A stretch of 64,000 nucleotides of DNA from Akkermansiaceae bacterium (GCA_023301765.1 JALZUC010000021.1:62001-126000); one strand, 5' to 3'. Shown: positions 7,616 to 17,690, counted from the first letter of the stretch. Made by a program: numbers and translations. Notes: a model not told the origin generated them from the letters alone.

Positions 7616-8839
7616 CTACTTTGTAGCGTCTGATGTTGACTGCTCTCTAAATATATCATTTTCGAACGGTTTATACTGAAGCCCTACATCTTGCTTAACT
7701 CTAAAAGCCTTCATCTTACTTGTTGCTCCTTCTGGATAGTCATCAAAAAATTCAATTACACCTTTTCTCTCTAGCTCTTCAATAACCTGATAAGATGTTT
7801 GGTAATCATAGTCACCATTACCTAAGTAATTTTGAACAAATGAGTGTAGCCACAAAACCTTTCCGTTTCTAGTAGCCCAATTCTCGCTACCTTTAATACG
7901 ATCAATCATTTCTTCTTCTGTAATCTTTCTAAATCCTTCAAACCTGGAGGGGTATTCAGTATGAATAGCACTACGATCCTCTGCTCTTATAGATTCAATC
8001 TCAGCTAAGACCTCATCACTGATTGTTTCATTTCGAGATTTGGCAGCGCGTTCAAGAAAGGAATCTACACTGTAGACCCAAAAATCCTCATTAGATTTCT
8101 GAATAAACTCCTCACGAAGTTCGGGTCTTGGCCCAATTGTTCTACCAGCTTCTTTTTGCCACCAGTCCTCTTTATTATCATCAGTTATAAAGATTAGTGA
8201 TTTTCTATTTTTTTTAGCATACTCAATTAATTCAAACCAAACTATGAGATCACCAAATTTTCTAGAAGAATCATGATCAGAATCTTTACTAGAATCTTTA
8301 TAACCTGGCGGAGTTTTATTCTCATAGCGTTGTTCACCATCTTTACAAATTTCAGCAATACGTTCATCTCCGAGGCTTTCACAAGTTTTACCTTCAAAAA
8401 GGTTCTCAATAAAAGCCAACCTTTTATCATCTACTAATCTATCTAATAATTCCTTATGCTCTTTATCGAGTTGCTCTTGAATAGAGTCGATGTGCTTATT
8501 GAGATCAGGTAATGATTCTTCAGAAATATACGGGTGTCGTTTTTTGTCAGACAAGCGATCAAGAATACTTTTTAAATCTTTTGAAGCAATTGTATATTCT
8601 TTTGCTTGAGATGAGGTGACCCCTAATCGGTTAGCTAAAAACTCTTTAGCAGCTTGATTAGTTATAAAAATTCTATCTGAAATCGTCGTTAACGCTTTTT
8701 CCAATTGTTCACGTGTATCCTGAGAATATCTATACAGGTTTAGAACAACATTAGCGTCTATGGAAAAAACAGCATTCTCCCATAAGTTTGATAAATCATC
8801 GTCTGTTGGTCTAAAGTGTGCTGCAAATATGTTTTTCAT
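7616..8839 (-). CDS. PIN-like domain protein (PIN_8/DUF4935 type), putative nuclease
   Basis: From the ATG at 8839 the protein has 407 residues. The N-terminal half resembles the PIN_8 (DUF4935) family of metal-dependent RNases. It shows FSIDANVVLNLYRYS with the first catalytic aspartate (about residue 28), a conserved glutamate in QAAKEFLANR, FGDLIVWFELIEYA, and LIFITDDNKEDWW with the late acidic residues. The middle (about 85-170) is charged and probably helical or coiled-coil. The C-terminal 100 residues may form a winged-helix-like domain. An upstream in-frame start at 8950 exists but would overlap the preceding gene. The DNA is visibly more AT-rich than both neighbours, which suggests transfer. 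Proteins of this type occur near defence genes, but no such partner is seen here, so a role in phage defence is only a guess. Confidence 0.75.
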   Translation of the reverse strand: MKNIFAAHFRPTDDDLSNLWENAVFSIDANVVLNLYRYSQDTREQLEKALTTISDRIFITNQAAKEFLANRLGVTSSQAKEYTIASKDLKSILDRLSDKKRHPYISEESLPDLNKHIDSIQEQLDKEHKELLDRLVDDKRLAFIENLFEGKTCESLGDERIAEICKDGEQRYENKTPPGYKDSSKDSDHDSSRKFGDLIVWFELIEYAKKNRKSLIFITDDNKEDWWQKEAGRTIGPRPELREEFIQKSNEDFWVYSVDSFLERAAKSRNETISDEVLAEIESIRAEDRSAIHTEYPSRFEGFRKITEEEMIDRIKGSENWATRNGKVLWLHSFVQNYLGNGDYDYQTSYQVIEELERKGVIEFFDDYPEGATSKMKAFRVKQDVGLQYKPFENDIFREQSTSDATK

Positions 8840-8909
8840 GTTATTTAAAAAGGTGACTATGTGTTCTACATAGTTGGGGTTTTTTATGAATAGATTACTA
8901 GAAAAACGG

Positions 8910-10007
8910 TTAATCGTTAATCGCATCAATAAACTTACGAAGTCTACCAAAGTTACGGCGGCGGTGACGGAACACCAGCCTCGGTAGATCTGCTAAGCGA
9001 GGCTCGTTTGCCTCCTCTGGCAGTGGATCACACTGCTCAAACTCACCGCTTTTAATAATATCTCCAAACTCCTCAGAGAGAGACTTCATCTTTTCATCAC
9101 TAAGCTTCTTTTTAAGCCTGATGACAAGACGATCTCCACAATAACGGTATGAGTGGAAGGTTGAGTAGAATTTCACTATCTCTGCTACAGCCTCATCTAC
9201 ATCGTCAGTAACCATGTAGAGATGGAAGTCATCATCAGAGATGAGCTTTAGTCTACTGAGATGCTCTACAATAAACTGCTGCCAGAATTTCCAATACTTT
9301 CCACCTTTGGCATCTATCAGCACTAGCGGGTAGATCGCCGCCTTACCTGTCTGAATGAGTGTTAGAGTTTCAAAAATCTCATCCATCGTGCCAAAGCCAC
9401 CTGGGAAAGCTGCCACAGCATCTGATTCCTTCACAAAGGAAAGTTTACGCGTAAAGAAGTAGTCGAAATCAATCAACTTCTCATCACCATTAATAAATGC
9501 GTTAGCTGAAGCTTCAAAAGGTAAGCTAATATCTAGGCCAAAGCTATGCTCACGGCCTGCGCCTTCATTACCGGCAGCCATGATACCTGGGCCTGCGCCT
9601 GTGATCGTCATAAAGCCAGCTTCACGCATTTTATCAGAGAACTCCACCGCAGCTTTATACTCAGGCTCTTCTGGATCTGTGCGGGCAGAGCCAAATACAC
9701 CCACCTTCTGCTGATGACGGTAAGGGTAGAATACCTCATTTGCTATGCGCATCTCCTTGAGCGAGCGATTCATGAGCTTGTAGTCCCCCTCAGTCACGGA
9801 ACCACGTGAGGTACGCACCGCGGTGATCATCATCTCAGCTAACATACAGTCTTGCTCGCCAGAAATCTCTGCTGCGAGCTTCATGATTTTATCATCAAGA
9901 GCCTTTTCGCCTGTAGAGCCTACAAAGGCACATGACTGGGAGTGAATCATTCCCCCTGTAAAATCTCTATCTTGCGGAATCTCTTTGTGTGGGTCTTTGG
10001 AACTCAT
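8910..10007 (-). CDS. LOG-family (lysine decarboxylase-like) nucleotide-binding protein
   Basis: This 365-residue protein belongs to the LOG/TIGR00730-related Rossmann-like family. Many members are nucleoside 5'-monophosphate phosphoribohydrolases, known in plants as cytokinin-activating enzymes. The sequence shows GVFGSART (103-110), TGAGPGIMAAGNEGA (136-150) and the signature FPGGFGTMDE (201-210), with the catalytic arginine and glutamate regions present. It is longer than the typical 180-220-residue LOG, with an N-terminal extension of about 95 residues and a C-terminal basic tail (HRRRNFGR). It is followed by the PIN-like gene on the same strand. The substrate is not deducible. Confidence 0.85.
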   Translation of the reverse strand: MSSKDPHKEIPQDRDFTGGMIHSQSCAFVGSTGEKALDDKIMKLAAEISGEQDCMLAEMMITAVRTSRGSVTEGDYKLMNRSLKEMRIANEVFYPYRHQQKVGVFGSARTDPEEPEYKAAVEFSDKMREAGFMTITGAGPGIMAAGNEGAGREHSFGLDISLPFEASANAFINGDEKLIDFDYFFTRKLSFVKESDAVAAFPGGFGTMDEIFETLTLIQTGKAAIYPLVLIDAKGGKYWKFWQQFIVEHLSRLKLISDDDFHLYMVTDDVDEAVAEIVKFYSTFHSYRYCGDRLVIRLKKKLSDEKMKSLSEEFGDIIKSGEFEQCDPLPEEANEPRLADLPRLVFRHRRRNFGRLRKFIDAIND

Positions 10008-10141
10008 AAATTAATTAATAGTTATAAAAATACGCTGTAGTTGAAATAATACACTACACATATATGAGGACTATGGCGCTGCAAATATTCAGTTTTTTTA
10101 GATCGCGCCTCTAACGGTTAGCGCTCTATCCACGCGTTTCT

Positions 10142-11197
10142 CTACGCGCTGATTTCTTGACTAATACTTTGCAGCTTCTGCAGGCGCTCATAGGCCTGAC
10201 CAGAATCGATCAGTTTGGTAGCCATAGTTACCCCCTGCCCGAGAGTCTCTGCTAGACCAGCACAGGCAAGCCCCGCTCCGGCATTAAGTAGCACCATCTC
10301 ACGTTTAGCCCCAGTCTCACGACCACTCAGAATATCCGTAAGGATACCTGCATTAACTACGGCGTCACCACCCTGAAGATCCTCTACAGCACATGGTGTA
10401 AAGCCAAAGTCCTCCGGCCTCACCTCTTCATTAACCAGGGCTTGTTGCCTACCTGATTTACAAATACGTGTCACACCTAGTAAACTTACCTCATCCACAG
10501 GGCGACCATCAGCAGTGGAGCCATTTACAACCCACGCGCGGTTACGATCAAGACGTTGTAGTATATCAGCGTAGGCTGAGTTTAGACCTGGATCACAGAC
10601 ACCCACTAGCTGACACTCAGGTCGTGCAGGATTTAAGAGCGGCCCTATGAGGTTAAAAATAGTCCTCACCCCCTCTTTAGCTAAAGCAGCACGCACAGGG
10701 GCGATCACTTTAAATGCTGGATGGTAGAGCTGCGCAAAAAGAAAACCAACGCCTGCATGCTCTAGACATTTACGAAAGTCCTCTGGTGAATGCGTAATAT
10801 TGATCCCCAGAGCTTCTAACACATCTGCACCGCCACTCTTAGAAGTGATACCACGGTTACCATGCTTCACCACTACAGCACCACCAGCCGCTATGACAAA
10901 CATGCTGGTAGTAGAGACATTAAATAGATCTAGCTTGTCCCCACCAGTGCCGCAAACATCAATGGTAGGCCCCTTAAGGTCCATTTTAGAAATACCGGGG
11001 TCTACGGCACGCTCCAGAAAAGCCTCTACAAAAAGTGCAATCTCAGCGGGAGTCTCTCCCTTCTTAGTCAGAGCCTTTAGGAAGCAGATCTTCTTCTTAT
11101 CACACACCTCAGTGCTAAGCAGCATCTCAGCTGCCACATCTATCTCGCGAGGCTTTAGCTCCTCAGCGTTTTCTACCTGTTGGATCAGTGCGTCCAT
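10142..11197 (-). CDS. trpD: Anthranilate phosphoribosyltransferase
   Basis: TrpD transfers the phosphoribosyl group of PRPP to anthranilate in tryptophan biosynthesis. Motifs are clear: CGTGGDKLDLFNVST for PRPP binding, KHGNRGITSKSGGADVLEALG for anthranilate and PRPP, and a late DEVSLLG. I place the start at the ATG at 11197, giving 351 residues. This matches the family N-terminus (MDALIQQVENAEELKPREI) and lies 8 bp after the stop of the preceding gene. In-frame ATGs at 11245 and 11281 would add 16 or 28 residues and overlap the acyltransferase gene. No other trp gene is adjacent, so the pathway is dispersed. Part of an apparent recQ-acyltransferase-trpD transcription unit. Confidence 0.95.
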   Translation of the reverse strand: MDALIQQVENAEELKPREIDVAAEMLLSTEVCDKKKICFLKALTKKGETPAEIALFVEAFLERAVDPGISKMDLKGPTIDVCGTGGDKLDLFNVSTTSMFVIAAGGAVVVKHGNRGITSKSGGADVLEALGINITHSPEDFRKCLEHAGVGFLFAQLYHPAFKVIAPVRAALAKEGVRTIFNLIGPLLNPARPECQLVGVCDPGLNSAYADILQRLDRNRAWVVNGSTADGRPVDEVSLLGVTRICKSGRQQALVNEEVRPEDFGFTPCAVEDLQGGDAVVNAGILTDILSGRETGAKREMVLLNAGAGLACAGLAETLGQGVTMATKLIDSGQAYERLQKLQSISQEISA

Positions 11198-11204
11198 ATC
11201 GGAG

Positions 11205-12332
11205 TCAATGTATGAGGTTCCGAAAATATTGGCGAGTTTTTTCATCAACCCAACGCAGAATGATCGCCCATATAATGACAATACCTAGAAAAATCAAACA
11301 GCTCCATATCGATGTCCACCAGTGAGGATCAGCCTCAGCCCTCTCGATCATTGGCCTCCGTAAGTAGCCATTACAAAGAAATAGATATAGTGATAGATTT
11401 CCCAGAAACATACCTACCACGACCACCTTCTTATAACGACTCATGGCAGAGCACACTAATCTCATCGCCGGCAGCAGAAACAATATCAGCAGACCACCAG
11501 ATATTAGCCACAGCGTGTAATAAAAATTCCCAAGCGTAAATAACAAGACCGCACCCAACAGAACTACCCACGGTATCTCCACCTTACCCCGACGGGCAAA
11601 CCACACACCCAGCAAACAAACATCTAAGTGACCAATAATCGTATGGTTAATATTTACATCCGCCCAGCTATCTAACACTGGCCCTAGAAAAAACTCAGCC
11701 AGTAAAGCCAGAGCAGCTAACAGGTAGAGCAGTCTCTCACCATAGGTATTTATCAGTTTGAAAATTAACGGCACAAGGAGGTAAAACTGCACAATCACTC
11801 CAATAAACCACCACGGGCCGATAGGGTGATACACATTATCAGGAGAAAAATTCGAGACCCCAGTAATCTGCCCCAGAAGATTCAGCCCCTGAGTCTGGAA
11901 AACAAACCCAAAACCTAGCCGAAAACCTTCATAGACCAGGTAGCCTATAGCAGCGATAAACACCGCTGGATAAAGCGCCGCCCAGCGCCGCTTCAGAAAA
12001 CCCCACCAGCTAGGGATACTATCACCATATTTCCTAGTAATTCCATAGCCACTTAAAAAAAAGAATACCTGCACACCATAGTGACCTAAGTAAGAAGCGC
12101 ATAGCCTAACAAAATCCTGCGGAGTGTTCCACAGTCCATTAATAAATTCATGCACACGCACTATGCGGAATGTAAACTCGTTCTCCCCCGGCGTATCAGA
12201 TACCCAGTGTAAATAGTTATGCAGAATAATCATAAGAATCGCCAATGCACGCAGCAACAGGCTCTCATCTCTGCCGATCTCTCGCCAGCTATATGCGCGC
12301 AGCCTCATACCATCAGCTGCTTCTAATCTCAT
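11205..12332 (-). CDS. Membrane acyltransferase, acyltransferase-3 family
   Basis: This polytopic inner-membrane protein of about 375 residues resembles the acyltransferase-3 (OafA/NodX-like) family, which O-acylates sugars, lipids or envelope polymers. The N-terminal segment LLLRALAILMIILHNYLHW carries the conserved histidine. It is followed by GVQVFFFLSGYGITRKYG and FLKRRWAALYPAVF, both typical. About ten hydrophobic segments are visible. The start at 12332 overlaps the end of recQ by 20 bp; an ATG at 12308 with a weak GATGG motif in front would avoid overlap and cost eight residues. The substrate is unknown. Confidence 0.85.
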   Translation of the reverse strand: MRLEAADGMRLRAYSWREIGRDESLLLRALAILMIILHNYLHWVSDTPGENEFTFRIVRVHEFINGLWNTPQDFVRLCASYLGHYGVQVFFFLSGYGITRKYGDSIPSWWGFLKRRWAALYPAVFIAAIGYLVYEGFRLGFGFVFQTQGLNLLGQITGVSNFSPDNVYHPIGPWWFIGVIVQFYLLVPLIFKLINTYGERLLYLLAALALLAEFFLGPVLDSWADVNINHTIIGHLDVCLLGVWFARRGKVEIPWVVLLGAVLLFTLGNFYYTLWLISGGLLILFLLPAMRLVCSAMSRYKKVVVVGMFLGNLSLYLFLCNGYLRRPMIERAEADPHWWTSIWSCLIFLGIVIIWAIILRWVDEKTRQYFRNLIH

Positions 12333-14415
12333 CGATAAACAGTTGTAGATACTTCTCCGCCTTTACCTCCCCCACTCCCTTGATACGCATACCTGCCTGC
12401 ATGCTATCAGGTCTGAGCCTTGTAAAATATTCCAGAGTTTTATTAGGGAAAATCTGATAGGCTGGCACGCCAGCAGACTGAGCTAGTCTCTGGCGAAGCT
12501 CCTTGAGCCGATCATACAGCTGGCCATCAAAGCCATACTCTTCGATCACCATATCTGAGTCCTTTACAGGGCTGACACTCTGCACCACTGGCCATACTAG
12601 CCGACAGCTGGATTTCCCTAACATCACCTTCTCACCCCTCGGCGTTAGAGTAAGCAGAGGGAATTCTCCTCGCTGAGTAAATACAAGCCCAGCATCATGC
12701 ATGGAGCGGAAAAGTTCATTAAGATAAGCTGTGCCGCATGACTTCAGCATACCATAGGTACTCAGAGAGTCTAGACGCACTCGCTTAATCTCCTGAGACT
12801 TACTACCCATGAGCATCTGCACGATGCGTCCACGGCCAAAGGCTCCCTCCCACTGCGCGCCACGCTTACGGCTCATCCGCGCCACACCACTTAGGGCCTT
12901 TCTTACGATCATTAGCTCATCATCACTAGAGGGCTCTCGAGCATCTCCACCAAAAGAGTTAATACACACATCACAGGTACCGCATGTCTCTGCATCTTCT
13001 TCTCCAAAGTATTCAAGGATAGCTTGCTGCCTGCACTCTCTCCCGTAGCAGAGATTTACCATCGCATCTAGCTTCACACGGTCACGACTTTCCTTTTCCT
13101 CCAGTGTCTGTTGATCGATCTGGAGCTGATTAGTCAGAGTTCCAGGTTTGAGTATACGTGTGCCCTTAGTTCTCTTGCCTGCTATATCAAATCTTTCCAG
13201 ATATCCACTCTTAACCAATACGCCCAAAGCACTCCCCACAGCCATACCGTTTTTAACATCGGCCCCCTGTTTAATATCATCAATAGTCTGCTGAATCTCA
13301 AAGTTCGTATCCGCCTCGTTATTTAAAAACTGATAGACATCACAGATGGTCTTATAACTAGGGTTTGCTCCTTCGATAAAAAACTCCTGCGTCCTAGTAT
13401 CTGCGTAATTAAACAGTAGCTCACAGTAGGCAGCCTCACCATCACGGCCAGCTCGCCCAGCCTCCTGATAGTATGCCTCAATGCTACCAGGGATCTCATA
13501 GTGCAGCACGAAACGGACATCTGAGCGATCAATGCCCATACCAAAGGCATTAGTCGCCACCGCTACATCCACCTCCTTACTGATAAATTTATTCTGCGTC
13601 CGCTCACGCTCATCCGGACTCATACCTCCGTGGTAGGCTATACTTTTGACCCCCCAGCTATGTAGCAGCTCCCCCACCTCATCCACTCGCTTACGAGTGG
13701 AGCAATAGACAATCCCCGTTTTCCACTTTTGCACCACCTCCTTAAGGCGCGTGTGTTTCACCTTATGCTTATCCACCTCATTAATCACCAGTGAGAGGTT
13801 TGGCCGGCTGAATCCACTAATGGTTTCAAAGGGCTCGCGCAGCCCCAGCACACTTAAAATATCTTTTCTAACAACAGCCGTAGCCGTAGCAGTTAAGGCC
13901 ACCGCCTGCGGCTTACCGAGCTTCTCAAGCGCCTGTCCTAAGCGCATATACTCTGGCCTGAAGTCATGTCCCCATTGACTTAAACAGTGTGCTTCATCCA
14001 CGGCGAAAAGGGATATCTTCACCTCCTTTAACGCCACCATAAAAGATTCAGATCTAAATCGCTCCGGTGCTACATAAACGAGTTTATACTCACCATTCTT
14101 CATCGCCGCGATACGTTTCCACTGCTCGTTTTGATCAAGTGTAGAGTTAATCATCGTAGCTGAGATCCCCTTCCCCTGCAGGGCATCTACCTGGTCTTTC
14201 ATCAGCGCAATGAGGGGGGAAATCACCAAGGTCACACCATCCAGACACATTGCCGGCAGCTGATAACAGAGAGACTTACCACCACCTGTAGGCATCACCA
14301 CCAGGCCATCTTGCCCAGAGAGAATCTGCTCCACCACTTCTTCCTGAGCATCCAAAAACCCGTCAAAACCAAAATATTTTTTCAGCGCTGGTAACGGTTC
14401 ACTCAGTAAAGCCAT
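12313..14415 (-). CDS. recQ: ATP-dependent DNA helicase RecQ
   Basis: RecQ is a 3'-5' DNA helicase acting in recombination and replication-fork repair. The 700-residue protein has the full architecture. There is the RecQ motif 0 FGFDGFLDAQEEVV, Walker A MPTGGGKSLCYQ (about residues 41-52), the DEAH box within DEAHCLSQWGHDFRPEY, and helicase C motifs ending in QEAGRAGRDG. The zinc-binding cysteines appear in CYGRECRQQ...CGTCDVC (about 454-490). A winged-helix domain and a C-terminal HRDC domain (about 635-700) follow. The length is slightly above E. coli RecQ. It appears to head a minus-strand unit with the acyltransferase and trpD. Confidence 0.97.
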   Translation of the reverse strand: MALLSEPLPALKKYFGFDGFLDAQEEVVEQILSGQDGLVVMPTGGGKSLCYQLPAMCLDGVTLVISPLIALMKDQVDALQGKGISATMINSTLDQNEQWKRIAAMKNGEYKLVYVAPERFRSESFMVALKEVKISLFAVDEAHCLSQWGHDFRPEYMRLGQALEKLGKPQAVALTATATAVVRKDILSVLGLREPFETISGFSRPNLSLVINEVDKHKVKHTRLKEVVQKWKTGIVYCSTRKRVDEVGELLHSWGVKSIAYHGGMSPDERERTQNKFISKEVDVAVATNAFGMGIDRSDVRFVLHYEIPGSIEAYYQEAGRAGRDGEAAYCELLFNYADTRTQEFFIEGANPSYKTICDVYQFLNNEADTNFEIQQTIDDIKQGADVKNGMAVGSALGVLVKSGYLERFDIAGKRTKGTRILKPGTLTNQLQIDQQTLEEKESRDRVKLDAMVNLCYGRECRQQAILEYFGEEDAETCGTCDVCINSFGGDAREPSSDDELMIVRKALSGVARMSRKRGAQWEGAFGRGRIVQMLMGSKSQEIKRVRLDSLSTYGMLKSCGTAYLNELFRSMHDAGLVFTQRGEFPLLTLTPRGEKVMLGKSSCRLVWPVVQSVSPVKDSDMVIEEYGFDGQLYDRLKELRQRLAQSAGVPAYQIFPNKTLEYFTRLRPDSMQAGMRIKGVGEVKAEKYLQLFIDEIRSS

Positions 14416-14629
14416 GTAAAAAAGAAAACAAAATCACTCTGAAAATACAATACCGCATTCCTATAACACCTGTGAAACAACGTGTTTATTAATAAAAACT
14501 TAGTTCTTCATAAACATATATTCATCATGACTAACTGTAACTAACTTACAGTAAACATTTAAAATAAAAACAACCAATCTTAAAAACTAATCACTTGATA
14601 AGGACGCTATCTGCTACGATCATCAGATT

Positions 14630-16207
14630 ATGCCCACATCATCAACTTGGCAAAACTATCAAGATTCATTAACTCGCTATACAGAGCTCGGATTTTCCAT
14701 CGACACCTCCCGCATGGATATCCCCGCGAAGTACGCTGATAAGTTGAAGACCGAAATCAATCGTGCCTTCACTGGTATCAAGAAAATCGAAGCTGGTGAG
14801 ATCATGAATCCAGACGAAGGACGTATGGTAGGTCACTACTGGCTCAGAAATCCAGAACTCGCACCTGACGAAACTCTAAAAAAACAAATCACTGAGCCTC
14901 TAGCCAACCTCAAGGGCTTTGCAAAAAAAATTCACCGCGGTGAAATCACTAATGCTAAAGGTGGACGTTTTGAGAACCTCCTAATCATAGGTATCGGCGG
15001 CTCAGCGCTTGGCCCACAATTTATCTATGAGGCACTTGGCGCTGAAAGCCCACTACGAACCTTCTTTTTTGATAATACAGACCCTGCAGGTATAGACAAC
15101 ACACTCACTGACATCATCACCAACACCCACGGTGGCCTCAGTAAGACACTCGCCCTCGTAGTCTCTAAGTCAGGCGGCACCCCTGAAACTCGTAACGGAA
15201 TGCTAGAGGCTCAAGCAGCCTTTGAAGCCACAGGCCTAGACTTCGGTGATAATGCCGTAGCCGTCACTGGTGAAGGCTCTAAGCTCTATAACTACGCTAA
15301 GGAACATAAGTTTTTAGAAATCTTCCCGATGGAAGACTGGGTTGGTGGCCGCACCTCCGTTATGTCCACCGTAGGCTTAGTCCCAGCCGCTCTTCAAGGC
15401 GTAGATATAGACGCCCTTCTAGAAGGAGCAAAAGTAATGGACGAACACACTCGTGTAGACACCGTCACCAATAATGCCGCCATGCAGCTTGCCCTCGCTT
15501 GGCACCATGCAGGTAATGGCAAGGGAGAGAAAGACATGGTGGTCCTCCCCTATAAAGACTCACTAGTTCTCTTTTCTAAATACCTCCAACAACTTGTCAT
15601 GGAGTCACTTGGTAAGGAAAAAGATCTTAATGGTAAGACCGTACACCAAGGCTTAGCCGTCTACGGTAATAAAGGATCTACTGATCAGCACGCCTACGTG
15701 CAGCAGCTCCGCGATGGGGTGCCTAATTTCTTTGCCACCTTCATCGAAGTCCGTAAAGGGCGTAATGGAGATAGCGTGGAAGTAGAGGCAAATACTAACT
15801 CAGGAGATTACCTCCAAGGCTTCCTCCGTGGCACCCGCACAGCGCTCTATGGGAATGGTCGTAAGTCCATCACCCTATCCATTGAAGAAGTTACCCCTCA
15901 CAGCATCGGTATGCTCATCGCCCTCTTTGAGCGTGCAGTTTCCCTCTATGCATTATTAGTTAATGTAAACGCCTACCACCAGCCCGGTGTGGAAGCAGGA
16001 AAAGCTGCCGCAGGGATCTTCCTAGAACTTCTTCAGAAGGTAAAAGGAGCTCTTGGTTCAGACTCTAAAACAGCGGAACAAATCGCGACTAGCATTGATG
16101 CAGATACAGAAGACGTTTACCACTGCCTAACTCACCTCGCAAGTAATGGTGTAGCAACGAGCACTCATGGAGCTACTCCAGCAGACGATAGCTTCGCGCA
16201 GGTATAA
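14630..16207 (+). CDS. pgi: Glucose-6-phosphate isomerase
   Basis: Pgi interconverts glucose-6-phosphate and fructose-6-phosphate in glycolysis and gluconeogenesis. The 525-residue protein contains two SIS folds. Recognisable segments are IGIGGSALGPQ and VVSKSGGTPETRN in the first, then VGGRTSVMSTVG, LVMESLGKE with the catalytic glutamate, and NAYHQPGVEAGK with the catalytic histidine and lysine. The start is an ATG after about 210 bp of AT-rich non-coding DNA. The gene is monocistronic, with a strong terminator right after it. Confidence 0.97.
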   Translation: MPTSSTWQNYQDSLTRYTELGFSIDTSRMDIPAKYADKLKTEINRAFTGIKKIEAGEIMNPDEGRMVGHYWLRNPELAPDETLKKQITEPLANLKGFAKKIHRGEITNAKGGRFENLLIIGIGGSALGPQFIYEALGAESPLRTFFFDNTDPAGIDNTLTDIITNTHGGLSKTLALVVSKSGGTPETRNGMLEAQAAFEATGLDFGDNAVAVTGEGSKLYNYAKEHKFLEIFPMEDWVGGRTSVMSTVGLVPAALQGVDIDALLEGAKVMDEHTRVDTVTNNAAMQLALAWHHAGNGKGEKDMVVLPYKDSLVLFSKYLQQLVMESLGKEKDLNGKTVHQGLAVYGNKGSTDQHAYVQQLRDGVPNFFATFIEVRKGRNGDSVEVEANTNSGDYLQGFLRGTRTALYGNGRKSITLSIEEVTPHSIGMLIALFERAVSLYALLVNVNAYHQPGVEAGKAAAGIFLELLQKVKGALGSDSKTAEQIATSIDADTEDVYHCLTHLASNGVATSTHGATPADDSFAQV

Positions 16208-16231
16208 CGCTCAGAGCTTACCCCTTATAGT

Positions 16232-16265
16232 AAAAGTGGCACCAGTTTTCTGGTGCCACTTTTTT
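16232..16265. terminator. Bidirectional intrinsic terminator after pgi
   Basis: AAAAGTGGCACCAG (16232-16245) pairs perfectly with CTGGTGCCACTTTT (16250-16263) around a TTTT loop, and more T follows. Because the stem starts with an A-run and ends in a T-run, it can terminate both pgi from the left and the opposing PepSY operon from the right. Confidence 0.93.
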
Positions 16266-16289
16266 GTTATAAACTACTTACCCTCTATG

Positions 16290-17672
16290 CTACTTTTTTC
16301 TCAGTAGCCATACCCCCAGTAATGAAACAGTAAGAATCAGCACTATCGCTGCCAACAAGACATAATCTCTTAGCTCTTTTCCTAGCGGGTCAATAAAGTG
16401 GAACTTATGTAAATTTACAAAGCTCAGAGCCTCGATTAAGCTAGGGGTGCTCGTACGCATACTCATGTGCCCGTCACGGGTATCAACGGTATATTGCCAA
16501 TACTCCTGACCTTTATACTTCACCCTCCACACAGGAAGCCTTCTGAAAATAAAACCATAATCAGGACGGAAAGAATCTATTTTTGCCACTCCTGTAATCA
16601 GGTCTTCACTGTATCCGGAGAATTCTGTAGCTAGCTCCCTAGCATAGATCTCTTCACCATTTTCCAGTAAACTTAAATCATCTACTTTTACATACAGAGT
16701 CCCTGCCCCACGGCCAGCCAGCCCTACACGGAAGTAGGGAGACTCGCCAATAACAGCTAGTGAGATTTCTTTGACCGGCATATTCACCTGCTTAGATAGC
16801 TCACCCAGAGTCACCGTGAGCTTATCCACTTTCACATAGTTTTTACTCACCCACTGCTCAGCGTCATGGTTATTAAATTTCACCACAACGTGGAAAAACC
16901 CACTAAGAGAGAACATGAAGAAAAAGAGCACAGTAAAGCCACCAGTCCAGCGGTGCATGCTACGGCCCTTTGTCATTTTACGTTTCCCCCGCATAGTCAA
17001 CAGGCTCACTAGTCCTGTCAGGGCGAGTAGAAATGCACCAAAACTCATGATACTAACTACGCTAATACGCAGCAGACTCCCACGCTCTCCTAGAAAGCTC
17101 CAGGTATGAAGCCATTGAAATAATCTAGACCCCACTCTTCGGAACCCATCATCGTACGCAGCTAATTTCCCATTTCTTAGATCTACTACAGCCTGCACCC
17201 CATCCGCCCGATCCAGCTCCACTCGGTAGACTGGTAAAAAACGATTAATGTAACTGTAACTCCCACCAAACTCTTCAATCTTTTCCACCTTCACGAGATC
17301 AGCCCCCTGATCATCAAGAAAGCTTCTGGCCAGTTGTTCAGCATATACATCTTCAGCACCTGCTATCTCTGCACCAGACCGGACGTTACGGAAATGATAC
17401 TTCTGATCCGGAGTAATCGCTAAAAGAACTACATCCCCATTGATTTCCACCAATTTAATCATCTGCACCTCATCGATACCGGCACAAATATCCGCCACAG
17501 TCATTGCCCCTTGAGGGATGGCTATCGGCTTAGGAATGATAAATTTTTTAGCAATCTCCGGCTTAAACCAGTTCGACATCATTGGATGTAATAAACCTGA
17601 TAATGCCCACAGAATGAGAGGCGCCGCAATAACGCAGGCGAGCCTTCGGTGCCACTTATAGAAACGTTTCAT
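16290..17672 (-). CDS. PepSY-associated transmembrane protein
   Basis: This 460-residue inner-membrane protein resembles the PepSY_TM (iron-uptake/flavoprotein-like) family found beside TonB receptors. A first membrane helix occupies about residues 11-33, after FYKWHRRLACV. A pair of helices lies near 203-265, with conserved tryptophan and histidines (RSMHRWTGG, SGFFHVV), and the last helix is at about 435-455. The two periplasmic stretches between helices look like PepSY-type repeats. Some relatives act as reductases for siderophore-bound iron. It lies 18 bp downstream of a TonB receptor, so a joint role in metal import is likely. The function is inferred from context. Confidence 0.8.
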   Translation of the reverse strand: MKRFYKWHRRLACVIAAPLILWALSGLLHPMMSNWFKPEIAKKFIIPKPIAIPQGAMTVADICAGIDEVQMIKLVEINGDVVLLAITPDQKYHFRNVRSGAEIAGAEDVYAEQLARSFLDDQGADLVKVEKIEEFGGSYSYINRFLPVYRVELDRADGVQAVVDLRNGKLAAYDDGFRRVGSRLFQWLHTWSFLGERGSLLRISVVSIMSFGAFLLALTGLVSLLTMRGKRKMTKGRSMHRWTGGFTVLFFFMFSLSGFFHVVVKFNNHDAEQWVSKNYVKVDKLTVTLGELSKQVNMPVKEISLAVIGESPYFRVGLAGRGAGTLYVKVDDLSLLENGEEIYARELATEFSGYSEDLITGVAKIDSFRPDYGFIFRRLPVWRVKYKGQEYWQYTVDTRDGHMSMRTSTPSLIEALSFVNLHKFHFIDPLGKELRDYVLLAAIVLILTVSLLGVWLLRKK

Positions 17673-17690
17673 GATTTTAAAATAAAGGGG

